From positions 1-64,000 of the forward strand of contig NZ_JARWAC010000002.1 in the NCBI RefSeq assembly GCF_029846175.1: a stretch of DNA of 64,000 bases, given 5' to 3'. The stretch is from Sphaerisporangium sp. TRM90804. GTDB taxonomy: Bacteria; Actinomycetota; Actinomycetes; Streptosporangiales; Streptosporangiaceae. The translations under genes and the position numbers were made by a program. Position 1 is the stretch's first letter. Every line of letters begins with the position of its first letter. The notes under the pieces are model-generated. The model was given only the letters and a program-made list of their open reading frames with translations. It was not told where the DNA came from and ran no database searches. Below are positions 42,766 through 51,226 of this stretch, piece by piece.

Positions 42766-42806
42766 GAAGGCCCCCACCGCGGGAGGGGTTCGCGGTGGGG
42801 GCCTTC
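42766..42806 (-). terminator. strong hairpin terminator after the MsiK-like gene
   Basis: A perfect 16-bp stem (GAAGGCCCCCACCGCG and its complement) with a 9-nt loop lies 44 bp after the stop of the ABC ATPase gene. There is no long T-run, as is common for actinomycete terminators. Confidence 0.75.
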
Positions 42807-42849
42807 GGGCCGGGACGCCGGCGCCCCGCAGGGCCCGGCGCGCGGGTGA

Positions 42850-44073
<1,224 letters not shown>

Positions 44074-44110
44074 GACCGTCCTTCGTGCTTCCGGTTCGCC
44101 GCCGGATGTG

Positions 44111-44124
44111 TGGATACGTTTTCA
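44111..44124. promoter_or_regulatory. LacI-type operator-like site upstream of the ATPase gene
   Basis: TGGATACGTTTTCA is an imperfect palindrome centred on CG, 38 bp before the ATPase start. It shares the TGGAaaCGtTTtCA pattern with the site at 44229 beside the LacI gene. Confidence 0.55.
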
Positions 44125-44228
44125 TGAATCTCACCGGAACCGGACATCTCTGTCAAGCCCCTATGGAATATCGGCTCATCACACTCTCCGGAAGCCGCTC
44201 TCATATTGGCCAACGGGTGGAAACCATG

Positions 44229-44244
44229 ATGGAATCGTTTCCAT
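44229..44244. promoter_or_regulatory. LacI-type operator overlapping the LacI start codon
   Basis: ATGGAATCGTTTCCAT is a 16-bp palindrome centred on CG with one mismatched pair. It covers the first bases of the LacI gene start codon. A TGGAAAC half-site at 44218 adds a second, overlapping inverted repeat with the same right arm. Autorepression is inferred. Confidence 0.6.
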
Positions 44245-45241
44245 GAAGGCGAGCGAGCAGCGTCGGACGACCATCAAGGACGTGGCCGAGGCGGCCGAGG
44301 TCGGCGTGGCGACCGTCTCCCGGGTGCTGTCGGGCACCGGCTCGGCCAGCCCGGCCACCCGCGAGCGGGTGCTGGCCGCCGCGGCGCGCCTCGACTACCG
44401 TCCCAGCGCGCTCGGGCGCAACCTGCGCCGGCGGAGCACCGGCGGCATCGGGCTGCTGATCCCCGACATCACCGACACCTTCTACAGCCGCCTCGCCGAC
44501 GGCGTGCTCGCCTGCACCCAGGCGGCCGGGGAGCCGGTGATGGTCGGCGCGACCGGCGACGACCCCGAGCGCGAGGCCGAGCTGATCGGCTCGCTCATCG
44601 AGCAGAGCGTCGAGCGGGTGATCGCGGTGCCGTCCGGCGACGGCGAGATGTGGGCGCCGGCCTTCCGCGCCGGGCTCGGCGTGGTCTTCGCCGAGCGGCG
44701 CGTGCGGGGCCGCGAGGACGTCCCGAGCGTGGTGACCGACGACAGGTCGGGCGTGCGCACCGCCGTGGAGTACCTGATCGGGCTCGGCCACCGCCGCATC
44801 GCGTTCCTGGGCCGGCACGGGCAGGCCCAGCGGGCGCGCGCGTTCCGCGAGGCGCTGACCTCTCTCGGCATGACGGTCGACGAGGAACTGGTCGTGCGCG
44901 CGCACGCCACCCGCGACTCGGCGTACGCCGCCGCCTCCGGCCTGTTCCAGCACCGGCCCGACCTGACCGCCGTGCTCGCGGGCGGCAACATGCTGGGCGA
45001 GGTCGCCCTGCTCGCGGCCAGGGAGCTCGACCTGCGCGTGCCGCGCGACGTCTCGCTCATCATGTTCGACGACGTCCCGTGGGCGGAGCTGTGCTCTCCC
45101 CCGCTGACCGTGATCTCCCAGCCGGCCCACGACATGGGGTACCGGGCGGCCGAGCTCGTGCTGCGGGAGGGCCGCCGGTCGCGGACGGTCACGCTGCCCA
45201 CCGAGCTCATCGTGAGGGCGAGCTGCGGCCCGCGCCGCTGA
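44243..45241 (+). CDS. LacI-family transcriptional regulator
   Basis: 332 residues. The N-terminal helix-turn-helix TIKDVAEAAEVGVATVSRVL (about 10-29) and hinge helix RPSALGRNLR are typical, followed by a periplasmic-binding-protein-like sensor domain (GLLIPDITDTFYS to MFDDVPWAELCSPPLT). It is divergent from the MsiK-like ATPase, with CG-centred palindromes before both genes, so control of the ATPase and of itself by a sugar ligand is likely. ATG 44243 is chosen because the family starts just before the HTH. Confidence 0.88.
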   Translation: MKASEQRRTTIKDVAEAAEVGVATVSRVLSGTGSASPATRERVLAAAARLDYRPSALGRNLRRRSTGGIGLLIPDITDTFYSRLADGVLACTQAAGEPVMVGATGDDPEREAELIGSLIEQSVERVIAVPSGDGEMWAPAFRAGLGVVFAERRVRGREDVPSVVTDDRSGVRTAVEYLIGLGHRRIAFLGRHGQAQRARAFREALTSLGMTVDEELVVRAHATRDSAYAAASGLFQHRPDLTAVLAGGNMLGEVALLAARELDLRVPRDVSLIMFDDVPWAELCSPPLTVISQPAHDMGYRAAELVLREGRRSRTVTLPTELIVRASCGPRR

Positions 45242-45614
45242 GCCGACGCGCCCAACGAGATACACCGTTCGTACCCTTTTGGCGGGGGTCGGCCGGATGA
45301 AACCCCAACGACACGGCATCTCTTGATCATCTCGCGGCCACGTCCGGCACGGGCCGCGCCAACCGGTGGCAGCGATACGGCGGTGATGTCCCGGCCTGAT
45401 GGCAAAAATCTGGCCCAGGCGTGTCACCGATCGCGAACCCGAGGCGGACCGGCTACTAGAAACCGCCTTAGGACCCGTCGCGGCGCCGTCCGGGGGGACA
45501 CACCCGTGTCCCCTACCAGATCCGGAAACGGCCACGCGGACGTCCGGCGCGCCCGCCAGGCGCGAAGGGCGCGACGGCCGCACGCGTGTGCGGCCGCTCT
45601 CCGCACGCGGCCCG
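45242..45614. other. intergenic region upstream of the transglycosylase-like gene
   Basis: 373 bp without a convincing gene. Its right end carries a 9-bp perfect hairpin (45575-45596). I looked for ydaO-like riboswitch features because such elements precede cell-wall hydrolase genes in actinobacteria, and did not find the conserved blocks. Confidence 0.4.
45575..45596 (+). promoter_or_regulatory. hairpin just upstream of the transglycosylase-like gene
   Basis: CGGCCGCAC and GTGCGGCCG pair perfectly around a GCGT loop, ending 18 nt before the ATG at 45615. No ribosome site lies between hairpin and start. Confidence 0.45.
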
Positions 45615-46514
45615 ATGAATAGGACCCAGTTGGACAGCACCCGCGCCTTGCGTAGCGCAGTCGTGGCCGTGATCGCCACCGCCCTGGCCGGCACCGCCGG
45701 AACGGCGCAGGCCGTCACCGGGTCGGGGACGGCGGCCGACGCCGTCAACGACACCGCCGAGCCCCTCGAAACAAGGACCGGCCCGGCCGGGATCCCCGAA
45801 GCCGGTACCGGACCGGTCGCACTGCCCCGAACCCGCACAGGACAGGCGGGGCCCATGGGCCTCCCGGTCGGAAGGGGACGCCTCACCCTCGCCGGATCCG
45901 GCGCCGGGCGAGCCGCAACACTCCGTGAGACGGCCGGGAACCTTCCCCGCGCCCTCGCGGACCTGGCCGCGGAGTCGACGGCCACACTCGCCGGCCCGCC
46001 GGTGAGCATGCGGGCGGGGCTCGTCCTGCTCGCCGGGATCGCGGGCGTCGCGCACGCCGGCAAGCCCGCCAGGGCCTTCAGGGCCGCCAAGGCCGCGCGG
46101 GTCAAGGCGGCCCCGGCCAGGAAGGCGCCGAGGCCCGCCTACAAGATGCACCGCGGGACGTGGAGCACGTCGGCACGGCCCCGGGTGCAGGTGTGGTCCG
46201 CGAGGACACCCAAGATCAACAACAAGGCGATCGCCTTCCGCATGGTGGCCCAGCGATCCTGGCCCACGTCCCAGTTCCGCTGCCTCGACAGCCTGTGGAC
46301 CCGGGAGAGCAACTGGAACCACCGGGCGCAGAACCCCTCCTCCGGCGCGTACGGCATCCCGCAGGCCCTGCCCGGCCACAAGATGGTCGGCGTGGGCAGC
46401 GACTGGCGGGTCAACCCGGCGACGCAGATCCGGTGGGGGCTGAAGTACATCAGGGGCAGATACGGCTCCCCCTGCGGCGCCTGGGGCTTCTTCCGGTCGC
46501 ACAACTGGTACTGA
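45615..46514 (+). CDS. secreted lytic-transglycosylase-like protein
   Basis: 299 residues. A signal peptide (about 1-32, ALAGTAGTAQA) and a long low-complexity region with a second hydrophobic stretch (about 132-148) precede a C-terminal domain of about 85 residues. That domain carries LDSLWTRESNWNHRAQNPSS, AYGIPQA and NPATQIRWGLKYI, the pattern of aggregation-promoting-factor/SLT-like domains. The Glu in TRESNWN is the probable catalytic acid. It likely cleaves peptidoglycan outside the cell. ATG 45615 lacks a ribosome site, so the start is less certain. Confidence 0.75.
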   Translation: MNRTQLDSTRALRSAVVAVIATALAGTAGTAQAVTGSGTAADAVNDTAEPLETRTGPAGIPEAGTGPVALPRTRTGQAGPMGLPVGRGRLTLAGSGAGRAATLRETAGNLPRALADLAAESTATLAGPPVSMRAGLVLLAGIAGVAHAGKPARAFRAAKAARVKAAPARKAPRPAYKMHRGTWSTSARPRVQVWSARTPKINNKAIAFRMVAQRSWPTSQFRCLDSLWTRESNWNHRAQNPSSGAYGIPQALPGHKMVGVGSDWRVNPATQIRWGLKYIRGRYGSPCGAWGFFRSHNWY

Positions 46515-46538
46515 CACCGTCGCCGCGGCGCGCCCGGG

Positions 46539-47198
46539 TCACCCCCGGGCGCTCTTCTCGCCGACCTGCTTGAGCCGCGCGGCCACCGCCGTGATCAGCA
46601 GGTCGAGCCCGTACTCGAAGGCCTCCTCGTGGTCCCACGCGCCGAGCAGCGGGGCCACGGAGTCGACCGCGGGGAACAGCGCGGGGTCCACCCTGGGGAC
46701 GCCGAGCTCGCCGTGGCTGCCCGGGGCGTACGTGGGGGTGACGCCGACCTCGCGCAGCAGCGCCCCGATGATGTAGGCGATGAACGTGCGCAGGATCTGC
46801 ACGGCGTCCTCCCCCTCGAAGCCCGCCTCGCGCAGCGTGTCCAGCGCGCGCTCCACCGGCATCAGGCCCGCGGGCGACTGGAGCTGGCGGCTCACCACCA
46901 CCATCGTCGAGTGCGGGTAGTGGTGGGCGATCTGCCGGAACGCCCTGGCCTGGATGCGCACCCGCTCGGTCCACTCGGCCTCGGGATCGTCGGTGAACGT
47001 GATCTGCGAGAGCACCCGCTGCGCCACCGCGTCCAGGAGCGCCGCCTTGTTCGGCAGATGGTTGTACAGCGACATGACGCCCACGCCGAGGTCGGCCGCG
47101 ATCCTGCGCATCGAGATCGCGTCGGCGCCCTCCCGCTCGATGAGGTCGATGGCGGCGGCGACGATCCGGTCCCGGGTGAGGGCTGGCATCTGGTTCAT
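46539..47198 (-). CDS. TetR-family transcriptional regulator
   Basis: 219 residues. The N-terminal HTH (RDRIVAAAIDLIEREGADA, SMRRIAADLGVGVMSLYNHL) is followed by a C-terminal ligand domain of the TetR_C type (HHYPHSTMVVV, FIAYIIGALLREVG). ATG 47198 is preceded by GAGGAG; ATG 47213 is an alternative without a ribosome site. It is divergent from the ferritin-like gene, with two identical palindromes between them, so it should repress both genes until a ligand binds. Confidence 0.85.
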   Translation of the reverse strand: MNQMPALTRDRIVAAAIDLIEREGADAISMRRIAADLGVGVMSLYNHLPNKAALLDAVAQRVLSQITFTDDPEAEWTERVRIQARAFRQIAHHYPHSTMVVVSRQLQSPAGLMPVERALDTLREAGFEGEDAVQILRTFIAYIIGALLREVGVTPTYAPGSHGELGVPRVDPALFPAVDSVAPLLGAWDHEEAFEYGLDLLITAVAARLKQVGEKSARG

Positions 47199-47219
47199 CG
47201 TCTCCTCGCGCATTGACGT

Positions 47220-47234
47220 ACGTACAGCGTACGT
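47220..47234. promoter_or_regulatory. TetR-type operator 1
   Basis: ACGTAC-AGC-GTACGT, a perfect 15-bp inverted repeat, 22 bp before the TetR start at 47198. Same arms as the site at 47250. Confidence 0.7.
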
Positions 47235-47249
47235 GTCACGCTCGCCAGT

Positions 47250-47264
47250 ACGTACGGTGTACGT
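47250..47264. promoter_or_regulatory. TetR-type operator 2
   Basis: ACGTAC-GGT-GTACGT, centred exactly 30 bp (three helical turns) from operator 1 and 19 bp before the GTG of the ferritin-like gene. Confidence 0.7.
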
Positions 47265-47282
47265 TCCCCGTTGGAGGCCACC

Positions 47283-48422
47283 GTGTCGACCCATGAGCTG
47301 TACACGATTCCCGCCGAGCTCTCGACGTGGAACGTCGAGATGAACGGCGCGTCCCGGTTCACCTGGGAGTACGACGAGGGCCGCGACCGCATGCTCGCGT
47401 TGTACCAGAAGGGCAAGGACAAGCAGTGGGACTCCGTCAAGCGCATCGACTGGGGCCTTGAGGTCGACCCCTACGACGTGCTCGGCATCCCCGACCAGTC
47501 CATCGCGATCTACGACACGCCGCTGTGGCACAAGATGGACGAGAAACGGCGCAAGGACGTCCGGCGCCACGGCGCCGCCTGGCAGTTCTCGCAGTTCCTG
47601 CACGGCGAGCAGGGCGCGATGATCTGCTCGGCCCGCATCGTCGAGTCGGTGCCCGACCTGGACTCCAAGTTCTACGCCGCCACGCAGACCATGGACGAGG
47701 CCCGCCACGCCGAGACCTACGCGCGGTTCCTGCAGGAGAAGGTCGGCATCGCCTACCCGATCAACAAGAACCTCAAGGCCCTGCTCGACGACACCCTGTC
47801 CGACTCGCGGTGGGACATGCCCTACCTCGGCATGCAGGTGCTCATCGAGGGGCTCGCGCTGGCGGCGTTCGGCGTGATGCGCGACATCACCACCAAGCCG
47901 CTGCCCCGGCAGATCCTCTCCTACGTCATGCAGGACGAGGCCAGGCACGTCGCCTTCGGCCGCATGGCCCTGCGCGACTACTACCGGGAGCTGACCGACG
48001 CCGAGCGCCGCGAGCGCGAGGACTTCGTCATCGAGGGCTGCTACCTGATGCGCGACCGCCTGCGCGGCGTCGAGCAGTGGGAGGTCCAGGGCCTGTCGCC
48101 GCAGGAGGTCAAGCAGGCCATGGAGGCGGTCGAGCACTCGCAGTACCTCAAGCTCTTCCGCTCGCTGCTGTTCAGCCGCATCGTCCCGTGCGTCAAGGAC
48201 ATCGGCCTGTGGAGCGAGCGCCTGCAGAAGGCCTACGCCGACATGGGCGTGCTCGAGATGGCCGGGCAGAGCCTGGACACGCTGATGCGGCAGGACGAGG
48301 AGATCGCCGAGAAGCTCGACCGCGAGCGGTTCGCCGCCGAGGAGGCCGAGCGCGCCGAAGAGGTCGCCACGACCGTCTCGCTCGGCGCCGGGGAGGACGT
48401 TCCGCCCGTCACCCGGGGGTGA
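47283..48422 (+). CDS. diiron ferritin-like protein, probable oxygenase
   Basis: 379 residues. A four-helix bundle with a complete carboxylate-bridged diiron set: E109 (HGEQGAM), E139 and H142 (DEARHAE), E189 (LIEGLAL), E219 and H222 (QDEARHV). The spacing fits ferritin-like oxygenases related to AurF and R2-type proteins. Length excludes a storage ferritin. GTG 47283 is chosen because GGAGG lies 5 nt upstream. Expression is probably controlled by the divergent TetR protein. Substrate unknown. The last 14 bp overlap a DUF202 gene on the other strand. Confidence 0.82.
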   Translation: MSTHELYTIPAELSTWNVEMNGASRFTWEYDEGRDRMLALYQKGKDKQWDSVKRIDWGLEVDPYDVLGIPDQSIAIYDTPLWHKMDEKRRKDVRRHGAAWQFSQFLHGEQGAMICSARIVESVPDLDSKFYAATQTMDEARHAETYARFLQEKVGIAYPINKNLKALLDDTLSDSRWDMPYLGMQVLIEGLALAAFGVMRDITTKPLPRQILSYVMQDEARHVAFGRMALRDYYRELTDAERREREDFVIEGCYLMRDRLRGVEQWEVQGLSPQEVKQAMEAVEHSQYLKLFRSLLFSRIVPCVKDIGLWSERLQKAYADMGVLEMAGQSLDTLMRQDEEIAEKLDRERFAAEEAERAEEVATTVSLGAGEDVPPVTRG

Positions 48423-48732
48423 GCGCGAACGCGATCGCGCCGCCGGCGGCGCACAGCGTCCCGAACCAGGCGAGCAGGGCGTCGACCCGGATGCCGGCCG
48501 GGGGCGCTCCCTCGCGGAGCGCCCGCTGGACCCGACGGTGCCGCACGCCGCTCCTGGCGAGCAGCACGGCCCCGCACCCCGAGGTCAGCACGAACGGCAC
48601 CGCGGCGAGGCCGTCGCCGCCGTACCTGCCGGCGACCCCGGCCGCGACCAGGCCGCCCGCCGCCAGCGTGGCGGCGGTGCGGATCCACGCGAGCAGGGTG
48701 CGCTCGACGTGCAGCCCCTCGCCGGTGTCCAC
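48409..48732 (-). CDS. DUF202 (YidH-like) membrane protein
   Basis: 107 residues with three predicted membrane helices. The ERTLLAWIRTAATLAAGGL opening is the DUF202 signature. GTG 48732 lies 4 bp after the stop of the other DUF202 gene, and the two small proteins are probably made together; such pairs are common in actinobacteria and their function is unknown. Its end overlaps the ferritin-like gene by 14 bp. Confidence 0.78.
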   Translation of the reverse strand: MDTGEGLHVERTLLAWIRTAATLAAGGLVAAGVAGRYGGDGLAAVPFVLTSGCGAVLLARSGVRHRRVQRALREGAPPAGIRVDALLAWFGTLCAAGGAIAFALTPG

Positions 48733-48736
48733 GCGG

Positions 48737-49078
48737 TCAGCCCGCGAGCACGATGAGCACCAGCGCCAGCACCGCGACCCCCGCCACGCCGTAGGCGAAC
48801 ACCGGGGCCAGGGCCAGCCTGGGCAGCGGCGACCGCCGCCGCAGCGCGCTCTGCACCCCGCGCCAGCGGGGGTAGGCCAGCCCCGCCGCGAGCGCGGACA
48901 GCAGGACCAGCACCACCGCGAGAGTCGTGCGCACCCAGGGGACGAAGACGTCCTTCGGCACGGCCGCCATGGCCACGCCGCCCGCACTCAGTGCCAGGGA
49001 CGTGCTGAGCCAGGTGAGGAACGTGCGCTCGTTGGCCAGGGTGAACCGGGGGTCCGGCTCGTCGCCCTCGACATCCAT
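48737..49078 (-). CDS. DUF202 (YidH-like) membrane protein
   Basis: 113 residues, three predicted membrane helices. The N-terminal FTLANERTFLTWLSTSLAL is the DUF202 signature, with a charged linker (RWRGVQSALRRRSPLP) before the last helix. It is the upstream member of a two-gene unit with the protein at 48409. Likely inner-membrane; role unknown. Confidence 0.8.
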   Translation of the reverse strand: MDVEGDEPDPRFTLANERTFLTWLSTSLALSAGGVAMAAVPKDVFVPWVRTTLAVVLVLLSALAAGLAYPRWRGVQSALRRRSPLPRLALAPVFAYGVAGVAVLALVLIVLAG

Positions 49079-49148
49079 GTGACCAGGCTATTTCATGGGC
49101 ATTCCAGGTAGAGATCGCGGGTTGAAGGCATGATCAGGCGCGGACCGG

Positions 49149-49517
49149 TCAGGTGCACTCCCGCGCGACGGTCTGCACGGTCTGGGCGGTGTCCTCGGCG
49201 GCCTTCTGCGCGGCGTCCACCGCCTCGTTGGCGCTGGTGACGTTCAGGCCCTTGTAGCTGTCGGCCAGCTTCTGCAGGGCGTCGTTGAGCGTGGTGTTCC
49301 CCGCCGTGGTGGCGGTCTCCTCGAGCTTCTTGGCCGCGTTGTCGAGTTCCTTCTCCATCGCCTGGGGGTCGTTGACCAGGCCGGTTATCTTCCCCGCGGT
49401 CTCGGTGAGCACTCTGTTGGCCTCGATGCAGGCCTGAGCCTTGTCGACGGTGCTGCAGCCGGTGGCAAGAACGGTGAACGCGATCGCGGCGGTCGCGGCG
49501 AGCGGGAGAATTCGCAT
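49149..49517 (-). CDS. small helical lipoprotein
   Basis: 122 residues. The signal peptide ends in lipobox LATGC (C21). The mature part is almost entirely helical with heptad-like Ala/Leu spacing (KELDNAAKKLEETATTAG), and it has Cys near both ends that may form a disulfide. No domain is recognised. Probably exported and lipid-anchored. It stands alone between DUF202 genes and the antiporter. Confidence 0.65.
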   Translation of the reverse strand: MRILPLAATAAIAFTVLATGCSTVDKAQACIEANRVLTETAGKITGLVNDPQAMEKELDNAAKKLEETATTAGNTTLNDALQKLADSYKGLNVTSANEAVDAAQKAAEDTAQTVQTVARECT

Positions 49518-49567
49518 GTCCCGACCCTATCCAAACGGCATGCCGGGCGAGCGCCGCCGAAGCCACG

Positions 49568-51169
49568 CTAATCGCGGGCCAGCGTCGCCTCCTCGTAGTC
49601 GAGCTCCCTGGTGACCCGGCGCAGCACCTCGTCGTCGATGCGGCGCTCGTCGCGCATGCGCACCAGCACCTCGCGCTCGGCGTCGAGCATGGCCCGGCGG
49701 AGCCGGCGGTACAGCGCGCTGGGCGTCTCCTCGCCGCCGGGGCCGGTGCCGCCGCCGAGCCGCTCCCACGCGCCCATCGCCCGGCGCTCGGCCAGCGTGC
49801 GCAGCCGCTCGACGACGTCGGCGTGGGTCTCGCTGACGCCGTCGCGGGTCAGCTCGTTCAACCGCGTGAGCGCCGCGCCCGCCGCCGCCTGCTGGGCCGC
49901 GGCCTCGGTGAGGTTGTCGCGGTACACCTCGTCGTCGGTCGACAGGCGCAGCATCCGGATCAGCGTCGGGAACGTCAGGCCCTGCACCAGCAGCGTGGCG
50001 ATGACGACGGCGAAGGTGAGGAACAGCAGCAGGTCGCGCTGCGGGAACTGGGCCGGCAGGGCGAACGCCGCGGCCAGCGACACCACGCCGCGCATGCCCG
50101 CCCAGCCGATCACCGCGATGTGGGCGGGGACCGGCGGCGCCTCGCGCTCCCGGACCCTGCGCGACAGGAGGCGGGGCAGGTAGGTGCCCGGGACCAGCCA
50201 CACGACCCTGGCGAGCAGCACGACCGCGAACATCGCCACGGCGTAGCCGGCCACGCGCCAGGGGTCCTGCCCCTCCAGCCCCCGCAGGATGAGCGGGAGC
50301 TGGAGCCCGATGAGGAAGAAGACCACGATCTCCAGGACGAAGTCGATGACCTTCCACACCGACTGCGACAGCAGCCGCGTGCCGTAGGACCGGCGGTTCA
50401 TGCGGTGCCCGAGGAAGATGCCGACCACGACCACCGCGATCACGCCGGAGGCGTGGATCGCCTCGGCCGTCAGGTAGGCGGCGAAGGGCAGCATCAGCGA
50501 CACCGTGTTGGCGATCAACGGGTCGTCGGCGCGCTCGAGCAGCCAGCCGAAGGCGTAGGCCAGGGCCAGGCCGATGACCAGGCCCAGCACGGCGGCGTAC
50601 AGGAACTGCCCGGCCGCGGACAGCAGGCTGACGCCGTGGCCCACGGCCGCCGCCACCGCGACGCGGTAGAAGGTGAGGGCGGTGGCGTCGTTGAACAGGC
50701 TCTCGCCCACCAGGATGGTGATCGCCTTGCGCGGCAGCCCGAGCCTGCGGGCCACCGCGACCGCCGCCACGGCGTCCGGCGGCGCGATGATGGCGCCGAG
50801 CGCGAACGCGGCGGCCAGCGGCAGGCCGGGGATGAGCAGGCGTGCCACGAACGCGACCGCGGCGGCGGTGAACAGCACGAGCCCCACCGACAGCAGCGCC
50901 ACGGGGCGGCGGACGTCGCGCAGGCGCAGGTAGGAGCTCTCCAGTGCCGCCGCGTACAGCAGGGGCGGCAGGAAGACCAGCAGCACGAGCTCGGGGTCGA
51001 GGCGGTAGTCGGGTACGCCGGGGAAGAACGTGGACAGGATGTAGGACGCGACCAGGCCCACGAGCACCAGCAGCAGCGGCGTCGGCCAGCCCCGCCAGCG
51101 TGCCACCCCCGCGACGGCCGCGGCGCCGGCGAGCAGGAGCAGGAGTTGGAGCGCCGTGGTGATGTTCAT
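49568..51169 (-). CDS. Na+/H+ antiporter, CPA1 (NhaP-like) family
   Basis: 533 residues with 12 or so membrane helices. The ion-binding Asn-Asp pair is in GESLFNDATAL, and the conserved arginine-containing GMRGVVSLAAA segment is present at about 355-365. A cytoplasmic C-terminal tail of about 120 charged residues probably regulates activity. It exchanges cytoplasmic Na+ or K+ for protons and supports pH and salt balance. Single-gene unit. Confidence 0.9.
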   Translation of the reverse strand: MNITTALQLLLLLAGAAAVAGVARWRGWPTPLLLVLVGLVASYILSTFFPGVPDYRLDPELVLLVFLPPLLYAAALESSYLRLRDVRRPVALLSVGLVLFTAAAVAFVARLLIPGLPLAAAFALGAIIAPPDAVAAVAVARRLGLPRKAITILVGESLFNDATALTFYRVAVAAAVGHGVSLLSAAGQFLYAAVLGLVIGLALAYAFGWLLERADDPLIANTVSLMLPFAAYLTAEAIHASGVIAVVVVGIFLGHRMNRRSYGTRLLSQSVWKVIDFVLEIVVFFLIGLQLPLILRGLEGQDPWRVAGYAVAMFAVVLLARVVWLVPGTYLPRLLSRRVREREAPPVPAHIAVIGWAGMRGVVSLAAAFALPAQFPQRDLLLFLTFAVVIATLLVQGLTFPTLIRMLRLSTDDEVYRDNLTEAAAQQAAAGAALTRLNELTRDGVSETHADVVERLRTLAERRAMGAWERLGGGTGPGGEETPSALYRRLRRAMLDAEREVLVRMRDERRIDDEVLRRVTRELDYEEATLARD

Positions 51170-51226
51170 CGGTTCACCAGGATAAGCCCGCCTCGGGGGA
51201 ACGTGACCGCCGGGCGGGCTCGCGCA

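Noticed and set aside
45242-45614. ydaO (c-di-AMP) riboswitch
   Set aside because: Expected upstream of such a gene, but the conserved sequence blocks could not be recognised.
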